This document shows positions 20,365 to 29,593 of a stretch of 31,877 bases of DNA, in pieces. Source of the stretch: a virus; the IMG/VR virus record IMGVR_UViG_3300025853_000376, positions 1-31,877 of that record. One strand, given 5' to 3'. The notes under the pieces were generated by a model, which worked only from the letters and a program-made list of their open reading frames with translations, was not told the DNA's origin and searched no databases. The number at the start of each line of letters is the position of its first letter. Position 1 is the first letter of the stretch. Both the position numbers and the translations under genes were made by a program.

Positions 20365-21076
20365 TAGAAAGTATATTGCCTGAGTTTCTTCTTAATACTT
20401 TATGGTCATTACCAAACTTATCAGTAGCATAAACAGGCACTAAGTATTCTTGCTTTTCTTTTATTGAAATACTTGTTATTGCTACATTAACTGAAGATGT
20501 TTCATTTGTTGTGAAATAAAACAAAATAATATCATTAGCAGTTTTAGCAGTAAATGTTGAGGTGATAATACCAGTAGAGGTATTGTTAATAGGGAATGTT
20601 ACTGTATTGCTACTTATTTCTACATAATTATCTGCTTCAGGTGAATATGTATTCACATAAAGAGTTCCTGATGAGGTGCTGATAGAAGTTTGAATTTCTA
20701 CCTGATATTCATTACCTTTGATTAAAGTTAATTTTTGATACATACCACTATAAGAAGGTAATCCACCTGTTTTCTGTCCATTAAAGATAAAGAAACCACT
20801 TACAGACAAAGGTGCTGATGCTGCTGTATATGGAGAGCCACTTGTATGATACCTATACCATCTACCAATATCAGATGCAGGACTATTTATTAAAGCATCA
20901 GTATGTGGGTCTGCTGCTGTTGTAGCGTAATCAGTATCTGAGCCAAGTTGAGTGCTATAAGGGAAAGCATTTCCAAAATTCAAATATTCCCCATTATAAG
21001 TTGTTACACTAGAGAATACATCTAATCCACTTTGCTGTGCTATTCCTCTACTTGATATTTCTTTTTTATCTGCCAT
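20357..21076 (-). CDS. Tail-associated carbohydrate-binding-like protein
   Basis: A 239-aa protein, Ser/Thr/Tyr/Asn-rich. Residues 70-210 have the strand pattern of a CBM-type jelly roll: FFIFNGQKTG, MYQKLTLIKGNEYQVEIQTS, GTLYVNTYSPEADNYVEIS, and a final INNTSTG..FTAKTANDIILFYFTTNETSSVNVAITSISIKE. This pattern fits CBM_4_9-like domains. With the preceding tail-tip gene 3 nt away, it probably is a tail fibre or adhesin that binds host polysaccharide. No catalytic motif is seen. Confidence 0.6.
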   Translation of the reverse strand: MADKKEISSRGIAQQSGLDVFSSVTTYNGEYLNFGNAFPYSTQLGSDTDYATTAADPHTDALINSPASDIGRWYRYHTSGSPYTAASAPLSVSGFFIFNGQKTGGLPSYSGMYQKLTLIKGNEYQVEIQTSISTSSGTLYVNTYSPEADNYVEISSNTVTFPINNTSTGIITSTFTAKTANDIILFYFTTNETSSVNVAITSISIKEKQEYLVPVYATDKFGNDHKVLRRNSGNILSND

Positions 21077-21079
21077 GTT

Positions 21080-23791
21080 TTATAACCCTAAATTATCATT
21101 AGTATCTTCAGGAGTGCCTGTATCACCTAGACTTCCTGTATTATTGTTACCCCCAAAAGATGGTGCTACTGCTGCAAATGCACCCAACTGCAACCATTCA
21201 ATTAACTCTACTTTTGTAGGTTGGTTTTTATTTGGTTGATAATCAACTACTTTATTTATTCTCCAATAAACACCATCTATATATACTAATTTTGTAAAAT
21301 CCAAACTAATAATGTCTGTTGTTTTTAAGTCAATATAAACAGTTCTTAATCTTGGTTTTGCCTTAAACATCTCAAACATACTCTTATAATATGTTTCAAA
21401 TAAACCCTTACCTGATGAATAAGATGTATATACTTCTGTTGCATCATCATAATCTCTTACATTAACATTACCATAAGATAATATTGGACTAGAACTATCA
21501 TCCCTATTGATTGATGTTGCTTGAGGGTATATGTTTGATGTTACAGAAGTGTTGGATGAATCTGCTAATAAAAATCCAAATGCACTACTCCAAGTTTGAA
21601 TTACTGCTCGTTTATCATAAAGACCTATTGCACCTCCAAGATTTGGTGAGTATTTATTCCAATACAATAATCTTGGTAAAAACTCAAATCCTTTATTTGG
21701 TCTGTTTGTGTCGTTTGAACTTACATCTTCTTCCCATAAACAGGCAGAAAATGCTGTGTCTAATTGCACACCTGTAGTATCTTGGTCTTTAGAATTATAA
21801 GTACCTGCAAAAAATGGATTTTCATATTTACTTTCTCCTTTCTCAAAAGTTTTAGGTAGTGTTTCTTGATATGGATATTCATCTTTTATTCCATCAAAAT
21901 ATTGCTCACCTCTACTCTCAACTTTCTTATCTTTGCTATCTGGTTTATATTTAAAAACAATATCTCTTTTTAAGTCGCTTTTAATCCACTTATCATCTAT
22001 TTTTCTACTTCTATCTAATTTATAAGTCCAATCTATTGCATCAGCATAATCCTTATAGAAGGTATTAAATGGCTCTATATTTACATTCTTAGTAGTTTCA
22101 TCAGTAGTCATTTTAAGATTAAATGCGTGTGCAATACCTTTAACAAAATCAATCTGTTTGTAATCTTTATTAATCACTTTATCTAAATCATAAGTTTGAC
22201 CATAATCAACTGTTTCAGATTTAATAGTAATATCAAGATTGCTAGAATTTGAGGAACGAATAAAAGTATCAATATTAAAGTTTTGATTGTTTATGCTTGG
22301 GTCAGAAATCATTTGCTCAAATTTAAAACCTGCTGTAAATCTTATTTTATCTCCCTTATTAAACCAAAAATTATCATTATTAACACTAGGCATTACTTCA
22401 TAATCAGTAATAACACTATTATCTTCATTGGTTTTGCTAGAATTAGGGAATAGAACTTTAAATGGAGTTTGTTCTATCTCAGACCTTTCTATTGTTTTCC
22501 ATCCTGTTGTAATAGACTGACCAACAGTTAATACATCAATATTTATACATAATTTGACTTTTGAAGCACCTCTTTGTTGAGAGCCTCCTTTTATCATATT
22601 AGCCAATCTTGATTCAAGCCCACTTAATTTTATTTTATAATAACCATACTCTCCAATTGTTATGTAATCGTTACTCATATCTACATAAGAACCCTCATCT
22701 AAAGTTACATTTAGGTTTAAAGTGGTTAATGGAATAAGTTTCGTTCCTTGTAAGCCTTGACCTGTTGGATTTCCAATATAATTATCATCACCATCATTAA
22801 AAGTAACACTACTACCAAAATCTGGGTCAAATACACCACTATCAGTAACTGTTGATGTAGTTCCACCCTGTGCATAATCAGTTGCACTTAAACTTTCTCC
22901 ATTTTTAAAGTTACTCTCTACAGAATACTCATCATACCTTTCTTCAGCATTATTATATCTAAAATTAGGTAATAACCATACCAACTTTTTAAACATATCT
23001 GTTTCCATAAAAGTTGAATTTATACTATAGCCAACTTCACTAAATATATTTTCTAATGTAGTTTTAACAAATACTGCAGGTCGCCAATCTGCAGATGGTA
23101 GAGGTGTGCCATAACTATTGCCTGAATCATCAAACCCATAATAACCAACTTTAGTTGCAGTAGTTCCTACAGCATCTGAAAAAGTATCTAAAAGTTGTAT
23201 TGTTTTCGTTTCTCCATCAGGATTGTAATCTCCATAAGAAACAATAGGATATACTATTGGAGATGTAGATGAATCACAATCTTCATCTTGCCAAGTAGCC
23301 ATAATTTTAGTTTTATTATACTTTAAGTCCTCACCATTAACACCCCAATCTAACTCGTTCATATATTTATTAGATAAATCATCAGCCCAACTTAAATTAC
23401 TTCCAAAAAATACGCAATCATAATAAGATGGTGTTTCTCCATAACCACCAACTCCTGTAACTTTAATTAAACCTTTTATAGAAAAAAGATTATTAACAAG
23501 TATTCTACATTTTTTATTCTCAGTAAGATTTATATCAGTGTCTATATTTGGAGTATAAGTGTGTTTTAATAACTTATTATTATTCTTTGTAGCAGGTATT
23601 TTAAATGTTTTACTATAATCACCACTTGTTGAAGTTAATTCTTTTATATCTGATATTTGGAATGTCATTGCTAGAGGGAAGTCAGAATGGTCAGTTACAT
23701 CCAACTCACCCACAACACTCTTTTCCCAATCAATAACAGTATTGGTAGCATCAGTATATTTATAATCTAGTATCTCAACTTTTACCGACAT
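21080..23791 (-). CDS. Large tail tip/baseplate protein
   Basis: A 903-aa protein, the largest in the window, Asp/Ser/Tyr-rich and mostly beta. The N-terminal 120 residues (FPLAMTFQISDIKELTSTSG, DYSKTFKIPATKNNNKLLKH) have a form I associate with tail-tip/baseplate proteins of Bacteroidota phages. The middle (AHAFNLKMTTDETTKNVNIEP, FVKGI preceding) looks like a hub-type region, and the C-terminal part (YIDGVYWRINKVVDYQPNKN) closes a beta domain. Probably a tail hub or receptor-binding base. Family identification is by pattern. Confidence 0.6.
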   Translation of the reverse strand: MSVKVEILDYKYTDATNTVIDWEKSVVGELDVTDHSDFPLAMTFQISDIKELTSTSGDYSKTFKIPATKNNNKLLKHTYTPNIDTDINLTENKKCRILVNNLFSIKGLIKVTGVGGYGETPSYYDCVFFGSNLSWADDLSNKYMNELDWGVNGEDLKYNKTKIMATWQDEDCDSSTSPIVYPIVSYGDYNPDGETKTIQLLDTFSDAVGTTATKVGYYGFDDSGNSYGTPLPSADWRPAVFVKTTLENIFSEVGYSINSTFMETDMFKKLVWLLPNFRYNNAEERYDEYSVESNFKNGESLSATDYAQGGTTSTVTDSGVFDPDFGSSVTFNDGDDNYIGNPTGQGLQGTKLIPLTTLNLNVTLDEGSYVDMSNDYITIGEYGYYKIKLSGLESRLANMIKGGSQQRGASKVKLCINIDVLTVGQSITTGWKTIERSEIEQTPFKVLFPNSSKTNEDNSVITDYEVMPSVNNDNFWFNKGDKIRFTAGFKFEQMISDPSINNQNFNIDTFIRSSNSSNLDITIKSETVDYGQTYDLDKVINKDYKQIDFVKGIAHAFNLKMTTDETTKNVNIEPFNTFYKDYADAIDWTYKLDRSRKIDDKWIKSDLKRDIVFKYKPDSKDKKVESRGEQYFDGIKDEYPYQETLPKTFEKGESKYENPFFAGTYNSKDQDTTGVQLDTAFSACLWEEDVSSNDTNRPNKGFEFLPRLLYWNKYSPNLGGAIGLYDKRAVIQTWSSAFGFLLADSSNTSVTSNIYPQATSINRDDSSSPILSYGNVNVRDYDDATEVYTSYSSGKGLFETYYKSMFEMFKAKPRLRTVYIDLKTTDIISLDFTKLVYIDGVYWRINKVVDYQPNKNQPTKVELIEWLQLGAFAAVAPSFGGNNNTGSLGDTGTPEDTNDNLGL

Positions 23792-23794
23792 ATA

Positions 23795-25582
23795 TTAGTT
23801 TCTTTGTGTTATTACTTTATGTGCTAAAGTATATTCAATATTAAATTTAACTAAACCTGCTTCTTGATTAACAGTTTCAACATCACTATTTGTAATAATT
23901 ACAGGTATGTATTCTTTATCTGATGGTCGTAAGTATGGATTTCTTGTATTACCCATCTCTGTAGCCTCTGTGTCCATCTCTATCCAAACATTAGGTGATA
24001 ACATCATTTCTTCTAACCATTTTGCTGAACTTTTATTTAAAGGCTCTGTATAAACACTTTGCACTCTTTCTGCATTTACATTAGAAACCTCTCTACCTCC
24101 TTTGTATATATCACCACCTCTCATTGTATCTGAGTGGTAAAGTGAGTTTTGCATTATTGAGCCTTGATTTTGGTCATCTTGATACCAAGTTCTATCACCA
24201 CTTTTTCTCTCTATAACATCTCTACTTATTGTCAATCCTTCAACTACATCTCTCTTTGCAGTATGACTATCAATACCACCAACAGAGTTTAACCAATGAA
24301 ATCTAACAAATCCATAAGGAATTTTCTCATCTTCCCTGTCTATAGTGTAATATCTGTATTCTGATGTTCTTCTTTCAGTGTACGGACTAAACATAGCAAA
24401 CCTTGAAACACTAACTCTGTAATAAGCAGTATTTGATGTTATTTTATTACCTGTATATGCGTTCCAATAAGGGTAGTTTGATGGGCTATTAGTAGGTGAT
24501 TTTTTACTAGCACCTATAAGATTTGTAGTATTATTTATATAATATGGAGAAACATTCTGAATAAACATTGAATCTTGATATTCATCAGGAGTTACGTAAT
24601 TATTATTAGTATTTTCAGTAGTAACATTATCTTCAAAATCTCTTAGATAAAATTGATTTAAACGAGTACCACCTGCATCAAATGTTTCAACATATAATCC
24701 AATAGTACCAACAGAATCTAATCCAGCACTCCTTATATCAGTAGAGAAAATTCTTCTTATATAAAACTGTAAATATTCTGCCTGTTCATCTACTCTGATT
24801 GGTTTTTGAAAGTCATAAGTTAATGATGAATCTGATGTTGTAAAATTTGGACACCTACTTAGGAAACTATATTTATTAGATGAACTGTTATCCATGTTAT
24901 AACTTAATGCGTAATACAAAGAATCTTTTTCAAACTGATTTACTGAATTTATAACAGTAATAGTGTTTGATGTAATACTACCTGTTGCACTTACAATCTT
25001 ACCATCACCATTTATTATTTCATAGTTTACTGATACTTTTAATAGTCTGTAAGCACCATTCCTAGAAACATTGTAATTACTTATTGGAGTACCCATTGCA
25101 CCACTACCACTAAGCACATTATCTTGCATTGTTAGTCCACCATTCATACCTCCATAATAATTACTTTGCCAAGTTCCTTTATTTATTGGACATAAACTAT
25201 AAGAAAGTTCATTTGAAACTAATTGACTAATATCTACTGTAAATCTATGACCATTAGGCTGACTTCCATCATTATATTTCCTATTTGCTATATCTCTTGA
25301 TTTTTTAATACTACCTAAATCTTCCCAATACCCATCACCAACACTTGTTTCAACCTTAAAAATAACATTCACTACATCACCATTACCACCAGAAAAATTG
25401 CCAGCAGAAGGCTCTGTTGCTTCAGTAACACCTGCAGATGACCAAATAACTTCATACCTTAATGGGTCATTTACACTTTTAAGATAATTACCTCTGTTAC
25501 TCCAAAAAGAACCTGCTAGATTTGAATTAGAAAAATCTAATGGTTGTATTTGCCAACTTACATTTCCGTTTATTCCTGCCAT
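23795..25582 (-). CDS. Tail structural protein (distal tail-like)
   Basis: A 595-aa protein, Asn/Ser/Tyr-rich and beta-dominated. A distinctive region near 425-470 reads IPYGFVRFHWLNSVGGIDS, a pattern seen in tail proteins of Bacteroidota phages, and the end (IPVIITNSDVETVNQEAGLV then KFNIEYTLAHK) fits a distal tail domain. It lies between the LamG-fused protein and the tail-tip protein with 3-4-nt gaps, so they are one translational block. It is probably part of the distal tail or baseplate. No enzymatic motif is apparent. Confidence 0.55.
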   Translation of the reverse strand: MAGINGNVSWQIQPLDFSNSNLAGSFWSNRGNYLKSVNDPLRYEVIWSSAGVTEATEPSAGNFSGGNGDVVNVIFKVETSVGDGYWEDLGSIKKSRDIANRKYNDGSQPNGHRFTVDISQLVSNELSYSLCPINKGTWQSNYYGGMNGGLTMQDNVLSGSGAMGTPISNYNVSRNGAYRLLKVSVNYEIINGDGKIVSATGSITSNTITVINSVNQFEKDSLYYALSYNMDNSSSNKYSFLSRCPNFTTSDSSLTYDFQKPIRVDEQAEYLQFYIRRIFSTDIRSAGLDSVGTIGLYVETFDAGGTRLNQFYLRDFEDNVTTENTNNNYVTPDEYQDSMFIQNVSPYYINNTTNLIGASKKSPTNSPSNYPYWNAYTGNKITSNTAYYRVSVSRFAMFSPYTERRTSEYRYYTIDREDEKIPYGFVRFHWLNSVGGIDSHTAKRDVVEGLTISRDVIERKSGDRTWYQDDQNQGSIMQNSLYHSDTMRGGDIYKGGREVSNVNAERVQSVYTEPLNKSSAKWLEEMMLSPNVWIEMDTEATEMGNTRNPYLRPSDKEYIPVIITNSDVETVNQEAGLVKFNIEYTLAHKVITQRN

Positions 25583-25585
25583 ATC

Positions 25586-26725
25586 TTAATATATTTTATA
25601 TTTTAAATTTAAGTAACCTCTTACTTCAGAAATTTCAGTATCACTCAAGGCTCTGTTAAAAATTATTAATTCGTTTAATTGTCCATCCATATTATTTGTG
25701 CTATTATAAGAGCCAATATTAAAAGTTGTTGTATTAAATTCAAAACTATGATTGAATCCTGAATCATTATCAGTAGCAGTTATAGAATTTGCAGAATCAT
25801 AATATTCTAAATCTATTCTTTTGTTGTGTTTCTTTAATACTGATATATGATTACTTGCTTTATTATCTACAGCAGTATTTGCAGTTATTGTATTAGTTCC
25901 ATCACTTACTGTAGCAGTAATATGACCACTAGCATTTGTACCTATAGATATAGCAGCACTTGAATTATACCATCCAAATACATTATCACTTGCTTTATCA
26001 ATTCTACTTACTTCAAATATTGTAAAGCCTGTTGTTACAGGTAAGTTACTTCCTGAAACAAAAGTATCATTAGTGCCATCAAAATCTAAATATGCTTTAT
26101 CGTTAATACCATCATATCCATGTCTTAGTGGTTGATTTGCTGCTGTTGATTGAGCCACATCATTACTATTTCCTGACTGGTCAGCCCAAGCACTCACTCT
26201 TTTAGATGCTATATCAAATGTAGCACCACTATCTGATTTTAACCATACTACTAAATCAGAATAATCTGATGGGTAGTTTGAAACAGGTCTAAAGCACTTA
26301 GTAAACGCACTCATAGTAAATGTTAGTTTTATTTGCACCAATCTATCGTTTGCTACTTCTTTAACTCTCTCTATAGCGATACTCTCATCTTCTAAGTATG
26401 CTTCTACACTTACATCTTGATAATTTTTAAGTACCATATCTAGCCACTCATTAGCCAAATCTTGTAAATTATCCCATCTCTTTTGAAGTGTAACTGCTGA
26501 TTGTGCTGCTTGAGAGTATAAATTATAGAAGTTTATTTCAAATGTATATTCTTCTCTACCATTATACACTACAGGTATAGTTGATTCAGGTGGTTCAACT
26601 AGCATTAATGGGTACTGAGTGTCATGGTCTTGGTTTACTTCACTTTCGTAACCAAACTTCACATCACCATAAGTCCATTTGCTGTCAAATACTGTTATTA
26701 TGTCTGTTAATCTTGTTATTGCCAT
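25586..26725 (-). CDS. Tail protein with C-terminal LamG lectin domain
   Basis: A 379-aa two-domain protein. Residues 1-150 (MAITRLTDIITVFDSKWTYG to LTFTMSAFTKCFRP) look like an alpha/beta tail protein, comparable with terminator-type proteins. Residues 155-379 are a concanavalin/LamG jelly roll: LVVWLKSDSGATFD, RVSAWADQSGNSND, YLDFDGTNDTF, FTIFEVSRID, and the closing LNELIIFNRALSDTEISEVRGYL. Glycan binding is expected from the second domain. The pair probably displays a lectin on the tail. It lies 2 nt after the chaperone region. Confidence 0.68.
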   Translation of the reverse strand: MAITRLTDIITVFDSKWTYGDVKFGYESEVNQDHDTQYPLMLVEPPESTIPVVYNGREEYTFEINFYNLYSQAAQSAVTLQKRWDNLQDLANEWLDMVLKNYQDVSVEAYLEDESIAIERVKEVANDRLVQIKLTFTMSAFTKCFRPVSNYPSDYSDLVVWLKSDSGATFDIASKRVSAWADQSGNSNDVAQSTAANQPLRHGYDGINDKAYLDFDGTNDTFVSGSNLPVTTGFTIFEVSRIDKASDNVFGWYNSSAAISIGTNASGHITATVSDGTNTITANTAVDNKASNHISVLKKHNKRIDLEYYDSANSITATDNDSGFNHSFEFNTTTFNIGSYNSTNNMDGQLNELIIFNRALSDTEISEVRGYLNLKYKIY

Positions 26726-26727
26726 TA

Positions 26728-27608
26728 TTACAATGTTATATTATTTTTATTATGTATTTTCTCTTGAACAGCAATTTCATAGTCATTTTTAGCAGTATTC
26801 CAACTTAAATAAGTTAAAACCTTGTATAAGTCTGTTTTCTTCACACTATCTATGTCGTTTTCACCATTCACTCTAAATATCCCCTTTTCTGCAACCATAT
26901 ATAAACTATTAAGCCAACCATAAGGCTTTATGAACTTGTTGTAGAGTCCAACTGTAGAAACTCTATTTTTGCCTCCTCCACTTCTTCCTCTGTTTTCCCC
27001 AAAAACATTTGGAAAGTCCTTGTTAATTTTACGCTTTGCATTGTCAAAAAAAAACTGAACTCCCACACGAAGTCCATTGTCAATTCTTTAAACCTTTCAG
27101 TTTTGGCAGGTATTGCATCATCATCATATTCCTCATCAGCCCTTCTGCAAAGTATTGCCATTTGCTCTGGTAATACATCAAACCTTCCATGTTTCATTAT
27201 TTCTATTGTACTCTCTAAGTGAGTTGATTCAATATAATCTCCAAATGTGTTTCTTCTTAGAAATTCTTTTGGAAATAGATACTCCTCACCTTCAAATTCA
27301 AATTTATCTATTCCTTTTGGCTTATATTCTTCTAATGTTTGTGAGAATATTGCTACAGCATTATTTACACTATCAACATCTAGCATATTCATCTCATTAT
27401 GACTAACACCTGTAAGATATATGAAAATATCTCTATTCATCTTCAATAACTCAACTTCTGAGTGTTCTGCTTCAATAACATTACCCTCATCATCTCTTTT
27501 ATTGTACTGATTGATAATTGAGTATAGTCCACACCAATATCTAAGTGTTATATCCTTCCATTCAGTTGGAATGTCATAACTTTTCTCTTGAATTTTAATT
27601 TCAACCAT
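26728..27608 (-). CDS. Tail assembly chaperone fusion (GT-like, -1 frameshift product)
   Basis: The frame ending at 26728 is open back to 27066, but its first start-like codon is a GTG and no ATG lies before the middle of the frame. It overlaps the 226-aa gene by 139 nt. Within the overlap nine U residues (27054-27046) form a U-UUU-UUU slippery heptamer, and the second frame is exactly -1 to the first. Slippage gives a 293-aa fusion: 187 residues of the first frame plus 106 of the second (FDNAKRKINKDF to HNKNNITL). This is the lambda G/GT arrangement. Confidence 0.65.
26928..27608 (-). CDS. Tail assembly chaperone (G-like)
   Basis: A 226-aa, acidic, mostly helical protein beginning MVEIKIQEKSYDIPTEWKDI. 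A helical core (EVELLKMNRDIFIYLTGVSH) and a segment with FEGEEYLFPKEFLRRNTFGDYIE are seen, but no catalytic or membrane motif. The unframeshifted product ends with 39 residues (LTMQSVKLTRTFQMFLGK to LDSTTSS) beyond the slippery site. The G-like role, coating the tape measure during tail assembly, is inferred from the frameshift arrangement and tail-gene context. Confidence 0.6.
   Translation of the reverse strand: MVEIKIQEKSYDIPTEWKDITLRYWCGLYSIINQYNKRDDEGNVIEAEHSEVELLKMNRDIFIYLTGVSHNEMNMLDVDSVNNAVAIFSQTLEEYKPKGIDKFEFEGEEYLFPKEFLRRNTFGDYIESTHLESTIEIMKHGRFDVLPEQMAILCRRADEEYDDDAIPAKTERFKELTMDFVWEFSFFLTMQSVKLTRTFQMFLGKTEEEVEEAKIEFLQLDSTTSS
27046..27054 (-). promoter_or_regulatory. Slippery sequence for -1 frameshifting
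   Basis: In the 226-aa frame the codons read AGU UUU UUU UUG. Both Phe tRNAs can re-pair after moving back one base, which is the ideal X-XXY-YYZ heptamer. The shifted frame then reads UUU GAC AAU and stays open to 26728. Confidence 0.65.
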
Positions 27609-27613
27609 ATCTA

Positions 27614-28051
27614 TTAATTTTTTGTTAAGTCTAAATCTAAAATATCTTGCATTATTTTTTTACTTTCTTTTTCATCTATAAGAATATCTGCAAGTTCACT
27701 TGTTGCGTTTTCGCAAAAAGAACCAATTTCTTCTAAACTACTTCTCATTAAATAATCATTATCTTCATCTTTTAATGCAGTTAAATACCCAATAGCAGTA
27801 TAAAACACCATATTAGGTATTAAAAATATAAATTCTTCTAATGAAGCACTATCACCTTTCTTCTGTACCATAGTATCGTAAAAATTGTTAGAATATAAGT
27901 AAACTGAGTTCATTATATCTAAAAAGTCTTGATACTTACCTTCTCCAACATCTTCAGTAGCAAAATACATTGCTTTCTTAATCTTTCTTAGATGTAATTC
28001 AACAATCTGCTTATGATTGTCGTTTATGTATGATATTTCTATATTTTTCAT
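27614..28051 (-). CDS. Hypothetical protein before the tail chaperones
   Basis: A 145-aa acidic, helical protein beginning MKNIEISYINDNHKQIVELH. Helices include YQDFLDIMNSVYLYSNNFYD, LEEFIFLIPNMVFYTAIGYL and ELADILIDEKESKKIMQDIL. No motif or membrane anchor is evident, though the middle helix is fairly hydrophobic. It is the first gene after the terminase block and follows a 99-nt gap with a possible promoter. A tail-assembly accessory role is plausible from place, but unproven. Confidence 0.5.
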   Translation of the reverse strand: MKNIEISYINDNHKQIVELHLRKIKKAMYFATEDVGEGKYQDFLDIMNSVYLYSNNFYDTMVQKKGDSASLEEFIFLIPNMVFYTAIGYLTALKDEDNDYLMRSSLEEIGSFCENATSELADILIDEKESKKIMQDILDLDLTKN

Positions 28052-28090
28052 AATTTTTTGATAATTTTTTTAGAATTACTCAAAACTAGG

Positions 28091-28126
28091 CAAAAATAGT
28101 AAATATACTATGAAATATTTTCACAA
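28091..28126 (-). promoter_or_regulatory. Possible promoter for the tail genes
   Basis: On the minus strand TTG (28126-28124) and TATTTTTG (28098-28091) fit the consensus elements, but the 25-nt spacer is longer than usual. It lies in the 99-nt gap between the large terminase and the tail genes. Confidence 0.35.
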
Positions 28127-28150
28127 TTTTTAAACAAACTGAAAAAAAGT

Positions 28151-29593
28151 TTAATTAAAGTAAACTACCTTGCCTCCACCACCCCATATTTCCTTATTTA
28201 CAGCCATAACTAAACAATCTACCATATCATCATGTTTTGCTGCAGGAAATCTGGTAAGTTGGTCAAGAAACTCTCTATTCCAATCTCCATTCAGTAAACT
28301 TACTCTACCACTCTCAAGTGATGCACTAATATCACTAACTCTCGCTACTTTGTCTTTTGTTGGTGGTTTATCTTCTTTTATATTAAGTCCTGTTTCCCTA
28401 ACTAATGTTTGTACAATAGATTTACCTGATGCTTTAGGCTCTACAAATATTCTGCTTTTTGTAGTATATCCATTCTTTTTTACCCATTGAGGAATGAATT
28501 TAACTAATTCTGGGAACTCTTTATGCACATTAATACAATCTACTATCTGCCATTTGTTATCTTGATAGGTATATGCTAGTAGTGCTGATGGGTCATTCTT
28601 TTGATTTGCAGTATATGCAGGGTCAATAACAAAGTTTACTGTAGCCTCATCTTTTCTATATCTATCAATCTTAAACCAATCTTTATGAATCATACCACTA
28701 TCTAGTGGTGTTGGTGTTTGTTGTAGTTGTCCTGCATACCCATAAGTACCCAATGCACTCTTATAGTCATCTAATACCTCTTTACTAAATCTATCTTCCC
28801 AAAACAAGCCATTTTCTTTATTATAAAACTTCTCTAGTGATTTTGGTTTGATATTACCATCTTCATTTGTTGCAGGTATGCAAATATGTTTATATTTTGT
28901 TCTTGTTTCCCTATCTAACAAGAATCCACTTAAATCTTCTTCATGCACTCTTTGCATAATTATAATCCTCACTCCTATATCTGCTTGATTCAATCTTGAG
29001 TAGAATGTTGTCCTATACCATTCATTAGCGTTCTCTCTTTCGGTTGCTGAGTTTGCCATTTGAGGTGATAGAGGGTCATCCACAATTAGGAAATCTCCAC
29101 CCTGTCCTGTTACAGTACCACCAACAGATGTTGCCCTTCTCATTCCAATATGATTATTCTCGTATCTCTCTTTTAAGTTTTGGTCTTTTTTAATGTGGAA
29201 TACATCACCCCATCTTTTCTTAAACCAATCACTAAATATTATATCTCTTGATTTAGTTGCAAGTTCAATAGATAGTGCAGCAGAGTAAGAAGAAGTAATG
29301 AATCTTAGTTTAGGTGATTTTATCCAAGCCCATACTGGAAACATAACAGTAACTATTAATGACTTTGTTGAACGAAAGGGTACATTAATAATTATATCTT
29401 TAGTTTTTGGCTTTTGTGCTATGATTCTCTCACATTCTTCTTGTAGCGTATCGCATATATATTTATGATGCCAATTAGTTGATAGAGGTACGGCTGGTTC
29501 TACTACTACCCAAGCAGCCTTAAAGAACTCATAGAAACTCATCTCAGATAGTTTCTTTTCAAGTGCGAACTTTAATAATTTTTTATTAGTCAT
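28151..29593 (-). CDS. terL: Terminase large subunit
   Basis: A 480-aa protein with both terminase domains. ATPase: Walker A-like NVPFRSTKS near 70-78 (Thr where Gly usually precedes the Lys), the ITSSYSAALSIELATKSRDII segment, Walker B FLIVDDPL at 168-175 and the coupling region IIIMQRVHEEDLSG. Nuclease: D324 in VIDPAY, E385 in FVEPKASGKS and D455/D456 in KHDDMVDCL, the RNase H-like metal site. It packages and cuts the DNA. It overlaps the small-subunit gene by 8 nt. Confidence 0.92.
   Translation of the reverse strand: MTNKKLLKFALEKKLSEMSFYEFFKAAWVVVEPAVPLSTNWHHKYICDTLQEECERIIAQKPKTKDIIINVPFRSTKSLIVTVMFPVWAWIKSPKLRFITSSYSAALSIELATKSRDIIFSDWFKKRWGDVFHIKKDQNLKERYENNHIGMRRATSVGGTVTGQGGDFLIVDDPLSPQMANSATERENANEWYRTTFYSRLNQADIGVRIIIMQRVHEEDLSGFLLDRETRTKYKHICIPATNEDGNIKPKSLEKFYNKENGLFWEDRFSKEVLDDYKSALGTYGYAGQLQQTPTPLDSGMIHKDWFKIDRYRKDEATVNFVIDPAYTANQKNDPSALLAYTYQDNKWQIVDCINVHKEFPELVKFIPQWVKKNGYTTKSRIFVEPKASGKSIVQTLVRETGLNIKEDKPPTKDKVARVSDISASLESGRVSLLNGDWNREFLDQLTRFPAAKHDDMVDCLVMAVNKEIWGGGGKVVYFN

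Noticed and set aside
27066-27066. Independent start for the second chaperone frame
   Set aside because: The codon there is GTG, deep inside the first gene, with no A/T-rich leader; a frameshift explains the frame better.
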